Part shown: piece after piece, positions 17,014 through 25,993 of the stretch
Position numbering within the stretch: the stretch's first letter is position 1
Layout: every line of letters begins with the position of its first letter
Translations under genes and position numbers: made by a program
Notes under the pieces: generated by a model
Seen by the model: only the letters and a program-made list of their open reading frames with translations
What the model was told of the DNA's origin: nothing
Database searches by the model: none
NCBI RefSeq assembly: GCF_900069005.2
Contig: NZ_LN831279.1
Span: forward strand, 882,130-946,129
Direction of reading: 5' to 3'
Source: Paenibacillus sp. GM2
Lineage (GTDB): Bacteria > Bacillota > Bacilli > Paenibacillales > Paenibacillaceae
DNA: 64,000 nt

Positions 17014-18053
17014 AACCATATTTGAGACTTGAAGGTATCCGCAAGCAATTCGGGGATACCACGGTGCTTCATAATGTCAATTTGGATATTCGTGAGGGAG
17101 AACTTGTTACGCTGCTGGGTCCATCCGGCTGTGGAAAAAGTACGCTGCTGCGCTGTATCGCCGGCCTGACGGATCTGGATGGCGGACATATTTTACTCGA
17201 TAGCAAGGACATTGTAAGCCTGCCACCCCGCAGCCGCGAGATCGGCATGGTATTTCAATCCTACGCCTTGTTTCCGAATTTGTCGGTCAGTGAAAATATA
17301 GAGTACGGAATGAAAATGAGAGGAGTCTCCAAGGAAGCAAGACGTAAAAGATCGGCTGAACTGCTGGAGCTTATTGATCTTGGAGAAAAACGGGACGCGT
17401 ATCCTCAGCAACTGTCGGGTGGTCAACAGCAGCGCGTCGCGCTTGCACGTTCACTTGCAGTTCAGCCTAAGGTTCTTCTGTTGGATGAGCCACTTAGTGC
17501 TTTGGATGCGAGAATTCGAAAAAACCTGCGGACGGAAATCCGTGAGATTCAGAAGAAGTTCAATATAACGACGATCTTTGTGACCCATGACCAGGAGGAG
17601 GCGTTGATCTTATCCGACCGGGTATGCCTGATGAATAAGGGAAGCATCGTCCAGCAGGGTGCTCCGGAAGAGCTGTATGCGATTCCGCGCACAGAGTTTG
17701 TTGCGCAGTTTATGGGAAGCTATAACGTGTTGACTCGTCCCGAGGTATTGCGATTATTCGGTAAGGTCAATGGGGATGCTGAGAGCTTCGCCATTCGGCC
17801 CGAAGCGCTAATACTGGTAAGTCCGGACTTATTAAGCGAAGTTTCGCGTGAAGGTAAGCAAGTCGTAGAAGGTACTGTCCATTCGATATCCATCCTCGGC
17901 AATATTATCCGATATGCCATCGATGCCGCCGGTGTAAGGCTGATAGTAGATACGCTTAATGATGGCCGATCCTTGAGAATTCAAGAGCGGAGTCCCGTGA
18001 ATCTTGCCCTGGATCATGCTCAATTGCTGCACTTAGAGAAGGAAGGAGCATAA
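17010..18053 (+). CDS. ABC transporter ATP-binding protein
   Basis: A 347-residue cytoplasmic ATPase of the PotA/FbpC class. Walker A is GPSGCGKST (37-45), the Q-loop is in MVFQSYALFPN, the signature is LSGGQQQR, and Walker B is LLLDEPLSALD. The H-loop lies in FVTHDQEEA, and a TOBE domain occupies about 240-345. It powers the two permeases just upstream. Its start overlaps the preceding stop by four bases. Confidence 0.95.
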   Translation: MKPYLRLEGIRKQFGDTTVLHNVNLDIREGELVTLLGPSGCGKSTLLRCIAGLTDLDGGHILLDSKDIVSLPPRSREIGMVFQSYALFPNLSVSENIEYGMKMRGVSKEARRKRSAELLELIDLGEKRDAYPQQLSGGQQQRVALARSLAVQPKVLLLDEPLSALDARIRKNLRTEIREIQKKFNITTIFVTHDQEEALILSDRVCLMNKGSIVQQGAPEELYAIPRTEFVAQFMGSYNVLTRPEVLRLFGKVNGDAESFAIRPEALILVSPDLLSEVSREGKQVVEGTVHSISILGNIIRYAIDAAGVRLIVDTLNDGRSLRIQERSPVNLALDHAQLLHLEKEGA

Positions 18054-18058
18054 AATAT

Positions 18059-18856
18059 TTGTCCATTTCATCCGAACAGCGTAAGAAAGTGATTATCGAG
18101 CAACTGAAGCAGCAGGGTCAGGTAAAGGTTCCTGACTTGTCGACTTATTTTACTGTCTCAGAGGAGACGATTCGACGTGATCTTGTACTCCTGGAAAAGG
18201 AAGGCCTTGCCAAGCGGGTATACGGGGGAGCGGTTCTGACGAAAATGACCAGCTTCGAGCCTCCCTATTTGCAGCGCCAAATGGTGAATGCGGAAGAGAA
18301 GGAGCGGATCGGGCGCGTGGCTGCGGAACTTATTGAATCCGGCGATACCATTGCGGTTGACGTAGGAACGACGACGCTTGAGCTGGCTAAGGCTATACAT
18401 GGACGCGAGCGACTGACGATTCTGACCAACTCGCTTGCCGTTGCTTATCATTTAATGGACTCCTTGAACAGCGGAAGGTTCTCCGGGAAGATTTATGTAG
18501 TCGGAGGCGAAATGAATCCGGAGCAGCAATCTATGTCCGGGACGCTGGGAGAGCAAATTCTCTGCCAATTTCGTGTAGATAAAGCGTTTATCTCTGTTGG
18601 AGGCATGTCCTTGAAAAGGGGCATCAGCGACTATGATCCGAACGAGACCGGGATGTCGCGCAGGATGATAGATGCAGCTTCCCAGACTATCGTATTGGCC
18701 GACGGCTCCAAGCTGGATAAGGAAGGATTCATTGAAATTGTGCCAATGCATAGAGTTCATACCATTGTTAGCGATATTGCTCCGCCTAAGGAATGGCTGC
18801 AAGGGCTTAAAAGCTGCCGTATCCGCTGGATTGAAGCTAAGAAAAGAGGGGATTAG
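18059..18856 (+). CDS. DeoR family transcriptional regulator
   Basis: A 265-residue regulator. The N-terminal helix-turn-helix (PDLSTYFTVSEETIRRDLVL, then GLAKRVYGGAV) is typical of DeoR/GlpR proteins. The C-terminal DeoR sensor domain (VDVGTTTLELAKA, LTNSLAVA, VGGEMN, ADGSKLDKEGF) binds phosphorylated sugars or similar phosphometabolites. It starts at TTG 18059, with GGAAGGAG at 18041 inside the end of the ATPase gene. Its place inside the operon suggests that it represses this operon until a phosphorylated intermediate accumulates. Confidence 0.92.
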   Translation: MSISSEQRKKVIIEQLKQQGQVKVPDLSTYFTVSEETIRRDLVLLEKEGLAKRVYGGAVLTKMTSFEPPYLQRQMVNAEEKERIGRVAAELIESGDTIAVDVGTTTLELAKAIHGRERLTILTNSLAVAYHLMDSLNSGRFSGKIYVVGGEMNPEQQSMSGTLGEQILCQFRVDKAFISVGGMSLKRGISDYDPNETGMSRRMIDAASQTIVLADGSKLDKEGFIEIVPMHRVHTIVSDIAPPKEWLQGLKSCRIRWIEAKKRGD

Positions 18857-18858
18857 GG

Positions 18859-19680
18859 ATGTTGCAAGCAGAAGCCAAGCTTATCGTTGTTGTACTGGAT
18901 GGATTAAGATACGATGCCGCCCGCAAATATTTGGGATATATGGAGCATCTTGTTGAGCAAGGCGAAATGAACTGCTATCGGGTTCAATCCCAGCTGCCAA
19001 GTCTCTCGCGTCCGTTGTACGAAGTACTGCTGACTGGCACGCACGTGGCGAGAAACGGAATTACGGCGAATCATATTGCAAGGTTAAGTCGTGAACAGAG
19101 CGTGTTCCATCTCGCGCGTGAAGCCGGATTAAGGACTGCTGCGGCAGCGTATCATTGGGTGAGCGAGCTTTATAACATCGCTCCGTTTAACCCTGTCGCA
19201 GACCGACATCAGCATGATGACAGCAGACCGATTCAGCACGGGATGTTCTATTTCGAGGATCACTATCCCGACAGTCACCTGTTTATAGATGCCGAACATT
19301 TAAGATCGACTTATGATCCGCATTTTTTATATATTCATTCTATGAATATCGACGACATTGGCCATAAGCACGGAGGGGAAAGCAAGGAATATGCCGGTTC
19401 TGTACGTGTTGCAGACGGAATATTGGCAACCTTGGTTCCTGTGTGGAGATCACAGGGATATCAGGTGGTGGTCACAGCCGATCATGGGATGAATGCGATG
19501 GGTCATCATGGAGGAACCGAGCCCGAAGAGCGGAATGTTCCGCTTTATGTGTTTGGCGAGTTGCCTTCGCCTTCCTTAATGCCGGATCAGACATGGGCAA
19601 TATCACAGCTGCATTTGGCACCGTTAATGTGCCATTATTTGGGGATTAATACTTCGGAAGCCATGCTGGCATGGGATTAG
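18859..19680 (+). CDS. alkaline phosphatase superfamily hydrolase (type I phosphodiesterase-like)
   Basis: A 273-residue enzyme of the nucleotide pyrophosphatase/phosphodiesterase branch. Metal ligands are visible as the Asp in VVLDGLRYD, the DD..H pair in NIDDIGHKHG, the DH in VTADHGM and the His in GHHGG. The nucleophile is probably the Ser in SLSRPLYEVLLTG, where relatives have Thr or Ser. There is no signal peptide, so it acts on imported substrate. Phosphodiesterase, phosphonoacetate-hydrolase-like and pyrophosphatase activities are all possible. It sits between the DeoR gene and the PHP gene in the same direction with small gaps. Confidence 0.85.
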   Translation: MLQAEAKLIVVVLDGLRYDAARKYLGYMEHLVEQGEMNCYRVQSQLPSLSRPLYEVLLTGTHVARNGITANHIARLSREQSVFHLAREAGLRTAAAAYHWVSELYNIAPFNPVADRHQHDDSRPIQHGMFYFEDHYPDSHLFIDAEHLRSTYDPHFLYIHSMNIDDIGHKHGGESKEYAGSVRVADGILATLVPVWRSQGYQVVVTADHGMNAMGHHGGTEPEERNVPLYVFGELPSPSLMPDQTWAISQLHLAPLMCHYLGINTSEAMLAWD

Positions 19681-19699
19681 ATCAAGGGGGATATGACGA

Positions 19700-20704
19700 G
19701 TGAAGGTAGATATGCATTTTCATCTGGAAGAGGGACCCTATTCGCTGCGCTGGCTATCCCGCACTTTGCAGGCGCTTGCTTCTACGGAGCCTGAACGGGA
19801 TGCCTCATTAGGTCATCATACGCTGCAATATGGGGAGGAAATGACCAAGCTCCTGTCACACAGAATGCAGCAGGGTTGCTATAATGAGGAATGGCTGGAT
19901 CGCTTTCTGAATACGGGGCGTAAAAGAGGGATCGGACAGTTCGGCGTAGTAGATCATTTATACCGGTTTCGCGAATGTCGGCCGTATTATGAGAGACATA
20001 TGCTGCTGGACGACAGCCCTGTCGGGAGAATGCAGCAAGCATGGCTGGACCAGGTTTGCGTGGCGTCGCTCCCCGAATTCGTTCGCTTCGTAACGGAGGC
20101 AAAGGCCTCAAGACCGGATCTTGCCCTGGGAATCGAAGCCGATTTTTTTCCGGGTGGAGAACAGGAACTGAGGGAAATTCTCGCAGGGTCCAAATGGGAT
20201 TACGTTATAGGTTCCGTTCATTTTTTGGATGGATGGGGGTTTGACAATCCTGAGACGCGGCATGAATTTGAGGGTAGAGACCCGGTGCAAACCTATAAGC
20301 ACTATTACGAGCTGATGAGGCAGGCTTGCGTGTCCGGGTTGTTTCATATTATCGCCCATCCCGATAACCTTAAAGTATTCGGATTCCGGCCGGTTGACGA
20401 GAAGGAGCTGCTTCCTTATTACCGAATGCTGGCGAAGGAAATAGTACAGAGCGGGGTCATTACCGAGATTAATACTGGACTTGCTTACCGCTACCCGATC
20501 GAGGAGAGCTGCCCGAGTCCGTTATTTCTCTCTGTGCTTGCTGAATATAAGGTTCCGCTTACTTTGTCCTCGGACGCGCATTTTCCGGATGATATCGGGA
20601 TGCTGTTGGATCAGGCCAGAGCGGATGCTGAACGTATGGGTTATAAAGAGCTCGTAGCCTTTAGAGACGGGAAGCGGTTGCTGGTACCCATAAATGGATC
20701 ATAG
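19700..20704 (+). CDS. PHP-domain phosphoesterase (histidinol-phosphatase-like)
   Basis: A 334-residue PHP (polymerase and histidinol phosphatase) enzyme. Motifs for the trinuclear metal site are visible: DMHFHLEEG at the N-terminus, GQFGVVDH, GIEADFF, GSVHFLD, FHIIAHPD and LSSDAHFPDD. It starts at GTG 19700, with AGGGGG upstream. Isolated from any his genes, it probably removes phosphate from the product of the preceding phosphodiesterase. Two successive phosphoester-cleaving enzymes behind an ABC importer support an organophosphate-use pathway. Confidence 0.88.
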   Translation: MKVDMHFHLEEGPYSLRWLSRTLQALASTEPERDASLGHHTLQYGEEMTKLLSHRMQQGCYNEEWLDRFLNTGRKRGIGQFGVVDHLYRFRECRPYYERHMLLDDSPVGRMQQAWLDQVCVASLPEFVRFVTEAKASRPDLALGIEADFFPGGEQELREILAGSKWDYVIGSVHFLDGWGFDNPETRHEFEGRDPVQTYKHYYELMRQACVSGLFHIIAHPDNLKVFGFRPVDEKELLPYYRMLAKEIVQSGVITEINTGLAYRYPIEESCPSPLFLSVLAEYKVPLTLSSDAHFPDDIGMLLDQARADAERMGYKELVAFRDGKRLLVPINGS

Positions 20705-20760
20705 CATCAAGTCCCCCTTTGACCGCACTTAAATTATAAAATTTCGTTACCTATTGATAA

Positions 20761-20800
20761 AAACCCCTCACGTAAAATATTACATTTACGTGAGGGGTTT
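20761..20800. terminator. bidirectional terminator
   Basis: A perfect 16-bp stem (AAACCCCTCACGTAAA and its complement) with an 8-nt loop separates the converging PHP and RidA genes. Confidence 0.92.
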
Positions 20801-20810
20801 CAAGTCTCAT

Positions 20811-21209
20811 TTAAACTTTAGCTGCCCATACTTCAATTTCTATTTTAATTTCCGGTAGTCCTAATTCAGAAACATAGCCGATCGTCATCGCTGGATAATC
20901 ATGATCAAATAGTTGCTCCCATTTTTTATCTAGGTAAGCCCAGTCTATTTTTTGGGTCGCCCATATATTTACTTTGATAATATGCTCTGATGTCAGCTCC
21001 TCAGCTTGCAACACGCTTTGGATATTATTAAAAGTATTCTTGATTTGTTCATTCATGTTATCGGGGATGTTGCCATTTTCGTCTACCCCAATTTGCCCAG
21101 AAGTAACATACAGCTCAGAATTTCTCGGGATTTTGGTAATATGAGTGTAGTTGCCAACCGGACTATACATACCCTCAGGGTTTTTCCGAGTAATTTTGGT
21201 ATTTTCCAT
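20811..21209 (-). CDS. RidA family protein
   Basis: A 132-residue member of the YjgF/YER057c/UK114 (RidA) family, enamine/imine deaminases that clear reactive intermediates of PLP enzymes. The motif region SELYVTSGQIGVDENGNIP, the helix TFNNIQSVLQAEELTSEHI and the strand VNIWATQKID fit. The usual catalytic Arg segment near the C-terminus (R-x-x-V/E) reads PAMTIGYVSELGLPEIKIEIE here and has no Arg, so this may be a non-canonical subgroup. Start at ATG 21209, with GGAGGTG upstream; a longer in-frame start at 21257 lacks a site. Confidence 0.82.
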   Translation of the reverse strand: MENTKITRKNPEGMYSPVGNYTHITKIPRNSELYVTSGQIGVDENGNIPDNMNEQIKNTFNNIQSVLQAEELTSEHIIKVNIWATQKIDWAYLDKKWEQLFDHDYPAMTIGYVSELGLPEIKIEIEVWAAKV

Positions 21210-21641
21210 TTTAAAAAGCACCTCCGCAAAATAAGAATGTTCTGCTATTTTATTCATTCATTTTTGGACACACTTCACCCGTGAAAATGAATTCTAGAAA
21301 AAAACAGCGGTAGAGTATCCATATCCAGAAGATATAAACGTTAAAGATCTTTTCTTCATAGATTGAACACCCCTTTCTTAATAAATGCGAAGCGATAAAT
21401 ATGACAAGTATTATATTGGAACTAAAATTTGGTGTCAATGCCGAGACTTTTCTTTAATTCCTCCCGTTGGTTTTCCTTCTCGAAGTGACTCCTTATAGAA
21501 AATCATTATATATGCTGAACCTGTATCAGGTACGGGTAATCTGGTTCCGGCGGCCTTGATCGGCCATCCTTTATCAAGGACGGTGCAACCGTTTCTTCTT
21601 GTTGATATAATACTGGTACAAAACCATGCAAGGAGATGTTC
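21210..21641. other. divergent intergenic region
   Basis: About 430 bp between RidA (minus) and a response regulator (plus). It contains both promoters. A minus-strand frame reading GTRLPVPDTGSAYIMIFYKE and ending at 21435 is protein-like but has no start of its own; I do not recognise it. Confidence 0.3.
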
Positions 21642-22328
21642 ATGATCAAAATACTTGTGGTGGATGACGAGAGCAGCATTCGATCGGCGGTTGCTTATGC
21701 GCTGCGCAGGGAAGGTTATGAGGTGGAGATAGCCGCGGACGGTCAGGAGGCTCTGGACAAGGTGGAGACGTTCCGGCCTACAGTTATGGTGCTCGATGTC
21801 ATGATGCCTCGTGTAAGCGGTTATGAGGTATGCCGCAAGCTTGACGGACAACCTCGGCCGGCGATTCTATTGCTGACGGTCAAAGATGATATCGTCGACA
21901 AAGTACTGGGACTGGAGCTGGGCGCTGACGATTACATGACCAAACCTTTTGATATGCGGGAGCTGCTGGCCCGAGTTAAGGCTCTGTCACGCCGGGGAGG
22001 TTATGCACAGCAAATACAGCAGGAGCAGGAGGATGTACTGAGACTGGGGGATTTGACTGCAGAGATATTTAGCCGCACGGTGTCCATTCAAGGGGAACTG
22101 CTTGATTTGACGCCTAAGGAATTTGATCTGCTAGTCTTGCTGATGCGCAATCCGGGACGGGTCTATTCACGGGAAGTGCTGCTGGAGAAGGTATGGGATA
22201 TGGATTTTGCGGGTGGCACCCGCACCGTGGACATCCATATACAGCGTCTGCGCAAAAAGCTGGGCAGTCTCCACGGCATCATTCAGACCGTTTACGGAAT
22301 CGGATATAAAAGTACGGAGTTACCCTAG
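21642..22328 (+). CDS. OmpR family response regulator
   Basis: A 228-residue regulator. The receiver domain has acidic residues in VVDDE, phosphoacceptor D52 in VLDVMMP, and Lys in TKPF. The C-terminal winged helix carries TPKEFDLLVLLMRNPGRVYS and TVDIHIQRLRKKLG. ATG 21642 fits AAGGAG at 21630-21635; the ATG at 21636 touches that site. It is followed by its kinase with no gap. Confidence 0.93.
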   Translation: MIKILVVDDESSIRSAVAYALRREGYEVEIAADGQEALDKVETFRPTVMVLDVMMPRVSGYEVCRKLDGQPRPAILLLTVKDDIVDKVLGLELGADDYMTKPFDMRELLARVKALSRRGGYAQQIQQEQEDVLRLGDLTAEIFSRTVSIQGELLDLTPKEFDLLVLLMRNPGRVYSREVLLEKVWDMDFAGGTRTVDIHIQRLRKKLGSLHGIIQTVYGIGYKSTELP

Positions 22329-23870
22329 ATGCTCGGCAAATTTCGGCTAGGCCTGAAAGGGAAAATTTCTTTGCTGCTCGCCTTATTGCTCGTGTTTGTC
22401 GTGACCTGCCTGAGCGTGCTGGTGTTGAGCGGCATTCGAGAGAACCAGCGAACCCTGCTGGAGCAGTCTTTTACCCGGCAAGCAGAAGCCGCCAATTTGC
22501 ATGTGCGGGAGGAATATTTGACCGGAGGCAGGATGCAGCCGGACCAGTTCATGAAGCAGACAGGTCAACGGCTGGCCGTGGATTTGGGAGCGCAAAGCGG
22601 TATGGCAGTGACGCTGTATACGGTGGACGGCACCTTTGCCGGTACCTCGCTGCCGTTTCAGCCCCGGGCCGACGTGCAGGATGCACTGCGTTTTACAGCC
22701 CAAGGGCAATCGGCGTACCTTACCGAAGGGGATCAGCTATTGTTTCTTGCTCCGCTATACAATGCCGAGCAGCGTCTGGGCACGTTACAGTTCCATGCCT
22801 CGCTTGCTGAGCAAAATGCTTTTTATGCGCGAATTCGCCGGTTGTTTCTTCTGGCCGGGGCCACTGTGCTTGGGGTCGGTTTTCTAATCGGTTACGTCTA
22901 TGTCCGGCGCCAGGTCAATGTCATTAGTCGGTTGAACAGGGCGGCCTCGCAAATCGGGCAAGGCGATTATCTATCGGCGCTTTCGGTAATCAGAAAGGAT
23001 GAGCTGGGAGAGTTGGCCCAAGGAATCTTTGAGATGAGCCAAAACATCTCTGCGTCAGTTGATGCTTTGCATGAAGAGAAGCAGAAACTGCTTGATACGG
23101 TGGGACGACTGCGGGAGCTGGAGCAGCAGCAGAAGCAGTTCATCGGCAATATTAGCCATGAGCTGAAAACGCCGTTAACCTCGATCATTGCGTACGCCGA
23201 TCTGTTAAATATGTACCGTGATGATCCCGCTCTGTTGGACGATGCCGGAAGGCGTATCCATGTGGAAGCACAGCGGCTGTATGGGCTTGTAGAGAAAGCG
23301 TTGCAGCTGTCGGCGATGGATGTTTACGAGTTTGAGACTCAAGCGGAGGCGATTCCGCTGCGACCTCTGCTGGAGGAAGCTGTGGCTCGGCTGCAAGGAA
23401 AAGCGAACAGCTGCGGGGTCACGATCCATACTTCGCTTGCTGCAGGAGAGGTATGGGCCGATCCAGAAAACGTGATGCACATTATGCTTAATTTACTGGA
23501 CAACGCGGTAAAATATAACCGCCCAGGCGGACAAGTCCACTTGCTTAACTACATTACAGCGCCAGAAAACGGGACACCGCGGATGGTCATCGAAATCTCT
23601 GATACAGGAATCGGTATTCCGGAGGAAGCCGTACTGCGTATTTTCGATCCGTTCTATACAGTTAGCAAAGACCGATCAAGAGCCAGCGGTGGAACAGGAC
23701 TTGGGTTACCTCTGGTACGCAATCTGGCTGAGAAGCAAGGGGGAACGGTACAGCTTGCCGAGACGGGACCGGACGGGTCGCGGTTCACGGTGGAACTTCC
23801 ACTGCATGCTTCCGGTTCGGAAGGAATAAAATATACACAAACTAACGAAGGCGAAGCTCGGAATGAATAA
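22329..23870 (+). CDS. sensor histidine kinase
   Basis: A 513-residue membrane kinase partnered with the regulator just upstream. There are two membrane helices (about 13-33 and 172-192) flanking an extracellular sensor region of about 140 residues. A HAMP domain, the H-box GNISHELKTP (H277) and an ATPase domain (N-box NLLDNAVKYNRP, G1 ISDTGIGIPE, G2 GGTGLGLPLVR) follow. A promoter with an OmpR-type direct repeat lies just after the gene and probably connects this pair with the two secreted proteins that follow. Confidence 0.93.
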   Translation: MLGKFRLGLKGKISLLLALLLVFVVTCLSVLVLSGIRENQRTLLEQSFTRQAEAANLHVREEYLTGGRMQPDQFMKQTGQRLAVDLGAQSGMAVTLYTVDGTFAGTSLPFQPRADVQDALRFTAQGQSAYLTEGDQLLFLAPLYNAEQRLGTLQFHASLAEQNAFYARIRRLFLLAGATVLGVGFLIGYVYVRRQVNVISRLNRAASQIGQGDYLSALSVIRKDELGELAQGIFEMSQNISASVDALHEEKQKLLDTVGRLRELEQQQKQFIGNISHELKTPLTSIIAYADLLNMYRDDPALLDDAGRRIHVEAQRLYGLVEKALQLSAMDVYEFETQAEAIPLRPLLEEAVARLQGKANSCGVTIHTSLAAGEVWADPENVMHIMLNLLDNAVKYNRPGGQVHLLNYITAPENGTPRMVIEISDTGIGIPEEAVLRIFDPFYTVSKDRSRASGGTGLGLPLVRNLAEKQGGTVQLAETGPDGSRFTVELPLHASGSEGIKYTQTNEGEARNE

Positions 23871-23923
23871 GATCATCCGGGCTTTTCGACGTGATTTACC
23901 CCAAATACCGATTTAAAGATTGT

Positions 23924-23976
23924 TTACAAGTTCGTTACAAGCCAGATATTTTTACGAAATATTGTCTCTCTATACT
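23924..23976 (+). promoter_or_regulatory. OmpR-type direct repeat and promoter
   Basis: TTACAAG (23924-23930) and TTACAAG (23935-23941) repeat with an 11-bp period, the spacing used by OmpR/PhoB-type dimers. A -10 (TATACT, 23971-23976) follows 29 bases later, without a good -35. It precedes the TolB-like gene and lies next to the regulator at 21642, the obvious candidate to bind it. Confidence 0.55.
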
Positions 23977-24068
23977 AAGGGCCATGGGGGAGCTTGCAGC
24001 AGATGAAGCAGACCCAACCGGAACAAGCGGCCCGGGTCTGAACAACATTACTGAGCAGGAGGACCTCG

Positions 24069-25253
24069 ATGAAGATGAACAGAAGGAAATACATTGCCGG
24101 ACTGCTTGCCGCGACCTTGCTGTCAGTCGGCATTATATCGGGTTGCAGTACAGCACAGGAGGGCAAAACGGCGCCGGTTCGCAGCACGCCCGATGAAGGA
24201 AGCCGCATCGGTACCGAGACGGGAGGAGGAAAACGCGAACTAACGGTAGTCAAAGAGGGCAAACCGCCTGCGGAGCAGGGAATTGCCGTGCAGCGGATAC
24301 ATCGGATTGAAGGTGCAAATATAGAAAAATGGTTGTCAGACCATGAACTGGAGATCCAGGTGACCACATTGGAGAAGCAGGCGACTGCTACAGAAGAACC
24401 GCAATTTAGCTACAGTAGGTTCCGTTTTGATCTGGATACAGGACAGCGCCAGAGCATCGAGGGGCGACCGGGAGCAAGCCAAGGGGAGGTCATCAAATCC
24501 TTCCCATCGCCAGATGGAAAATACAGCTTCATTCAGACCTGGAAGAATAAATATGAGGCTGTGAATGCGATCAAAAATTTAATTACAGGGGAGCGGAACG
24601 AGCTGCTGGCGATTGACAATTATTTGGAGACAGGCGGCTGGCTCAATAACGATTCCTATATTCTTGCCGCCGGCTCGATGGAGGGCCTGGGTGCGATATG
24701 GAAGATTTCTGTAGACGGTACCCGGGAAAAGATCGAGTTGCAGGATTCCGAGCTAGAATTCTTTACTCAATTTGCTGTGGGGAATGGATGGATTTATTAC
24801 ACAGATAATAATAGCCGCCTGAAAAGTTTCACCCCCACACAAGCTCGGCCAACCCTGCTAACTGCGAATGTCTCCACTTTGAGCCTGTCTCCTGACAGTC
24901 AGCGAATTGCCGTCACCACTTCAAGAAGCGGCGGTCAGGCAGAAGAGAGCCTGCTCATCTACGATACAAGGGGTCAGGTACAAGGCTTGCAGATCGGCAA
25001 AGGTGATTTGGTGTCCTACCAATCCTGGTCTCCCGATTCTTCCAAGCTGGCCTTTGCGGTTTATACCGAGGACAAGAGCGGCATGAATGGGATCTATATT
25101 TTTGATACTGTCTCCGGTAAGGTGTCGCCGCTAGGGTTATCGTATTTCCCGGTGTATCCGCTAAGCTGGAGCCCTTCTGGGGCAAGGCTGGGTATTACTG
25201 TAGATGATAAAGAGAAGCTTGTCGTCACCCATATTGTCGATTTCAAACAATAA
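24069..25253 (+). CDS. TolB-like beta-propeller lipoprotein
   Basis: A 394-residue exported lipoprotein. The signal peptide ends in the lipobox region SVGIISGC (Cys near residue 26). A low-complexity linker is followed by repeated WD40/TolB-type blades, seen in FPSPDGKYSFIQTW, LSLSPDSQRIAVT, YQSWSPDSSKLAFAV and LSWSPSGARLGITV. Such propellers bind proteins or ligands at the cell surface; the partner is unknown. Start at ATG 24069 (MKMNRRKY), after GAGGACC. Expression is likely under the two-component system just upstream. Confidence 0.82.
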   Translation: MKMNRRKYIAGLLAATLLSVGIISGCSTAQEGKTAPVRSTPDEGSRIGTETGGGKRELTVVKEGKPPAEQGIAVQRIHRIEGANIEKWLSDHELEIQVTTLEKQATATEEPQFSYSRFRFDLDTGQRQSIEGRPGASQGEVIKSFPSPDGKYSFIQTWKNKYEAVNAIKNLITGERNELLAIDNYLETGGWLNNDSYILAAGSMEGLGAIWKISVDGTREKIELQDSELEFFTQFAVGNGWIYYTDNNSRLKSFTPTQARPTLLTANVSTLSLSPDSQRIAVTTSRSGGQAEESLLIYDTRGQVQGLQIGKGDLVSYQSWSPDSSKLAFAVYTEDKSGMNGIYIFDTVSGKVSPLGLSYFPVYPLSWSPSGARLGITVDDKEKLVVTHIVDFKQ

Positions 25254-25294
25254 TTATGTTCGGATTAAGAGAGAAGAAAAAAGGAGAGATCGTA

Positions 25295-25993
25295 ATGAAA
25301 AAAACACTTTTATCCCTCATCGTAGTGGGTATGACTTTATCCGGAGCCGCCGGTGTATATGCGGGAAGCAAGCTGGAGAAGATCAGCGCTTATCTGAATC
25401 ACGGCATTACTTTTAAAGTAAACGGAGCCGTTCAATCCTTAACAGACAGCAACGGCAAAAAGCTGGTGCCAATCACCTATCAAAATACGACGTATTTGCC
25501 GGTGCGGGTCATTTCCAACATGGCTGGAATCAATGTGCAGTTTGATGCCGCCAGCCAGCAGATTCGCCTGGAAACGACTCAAGGCGGAGATAACCAGCCA
25601 GCAGGTGAATGGACGGCTGTCCATTACAATGAAGGGCAGATTAAAGCGATCAAACAGGCTTACGCTAATTTCGAATCCTTTGAGACAGCCTATGCTCCAA
25701 AGCAAATGACCGCAAACGACAGTTATGTTAAAGCGGCAGCCACGGGCGATGGAGTTAATTTAATCTTTAAGCATATGACGGTGAATGTGTCACCGCGGGA
25801 TTATTCCAGCGACTATGAATCCAGGGAAGTCAAGTTAGCGAATGGCGTCGTCGCGAAATGGTATACACCTTCCGATATACCGATGCTGGGTTTCCAATTG
25901 GACGACCGGACGGTAACGATTAGCTCCCCTGACGGTTCCTTGAGCAACAGCCAAATCGAGCAGGTTGCTGTTAGTGTAGCTAAACTGAATTAA
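25295..25993 (+). CDS. secreted stalk-domain (copper amine oxidase N-like) protein
   Basis: A 232-residue exported protein. The signal peptide MKKTLLSLIVVGMTLSGAAG is cleaved after VYA. The next 85 residues match the stalk domain common in Paenibacillus surface proteins (KVNGAVQSLTDSNGKKLVP, then YQNTTYLPVRVISNMAGI). The rest is unassigned. ATG 25295 has AAAAAGGAGAG upstream. It follows the TolB-like gene by about 40 bp and probably shares its transcript. Confidence 0.82.
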   Translation: MKKTLLSLIVVGMTLSGAAGVYAGSKLEKISAYLNHGITFKVNGAVQSLTDSNGKKLVPITYQNTTYLPVRVISNMAGINVQFDAASQQIRLETTQGGDNQPAGEWTAVHYNEGQIKAIKQAYANFESFETAYAPKQMTANDSYVKAAATGDGVNLIFKHMTVNVSPRDYSSDYESREVKLANGVVAKWYTPSDIPMLGFQLDDRTVTISSPDGSLSNSQIEQVAVSVAKLN

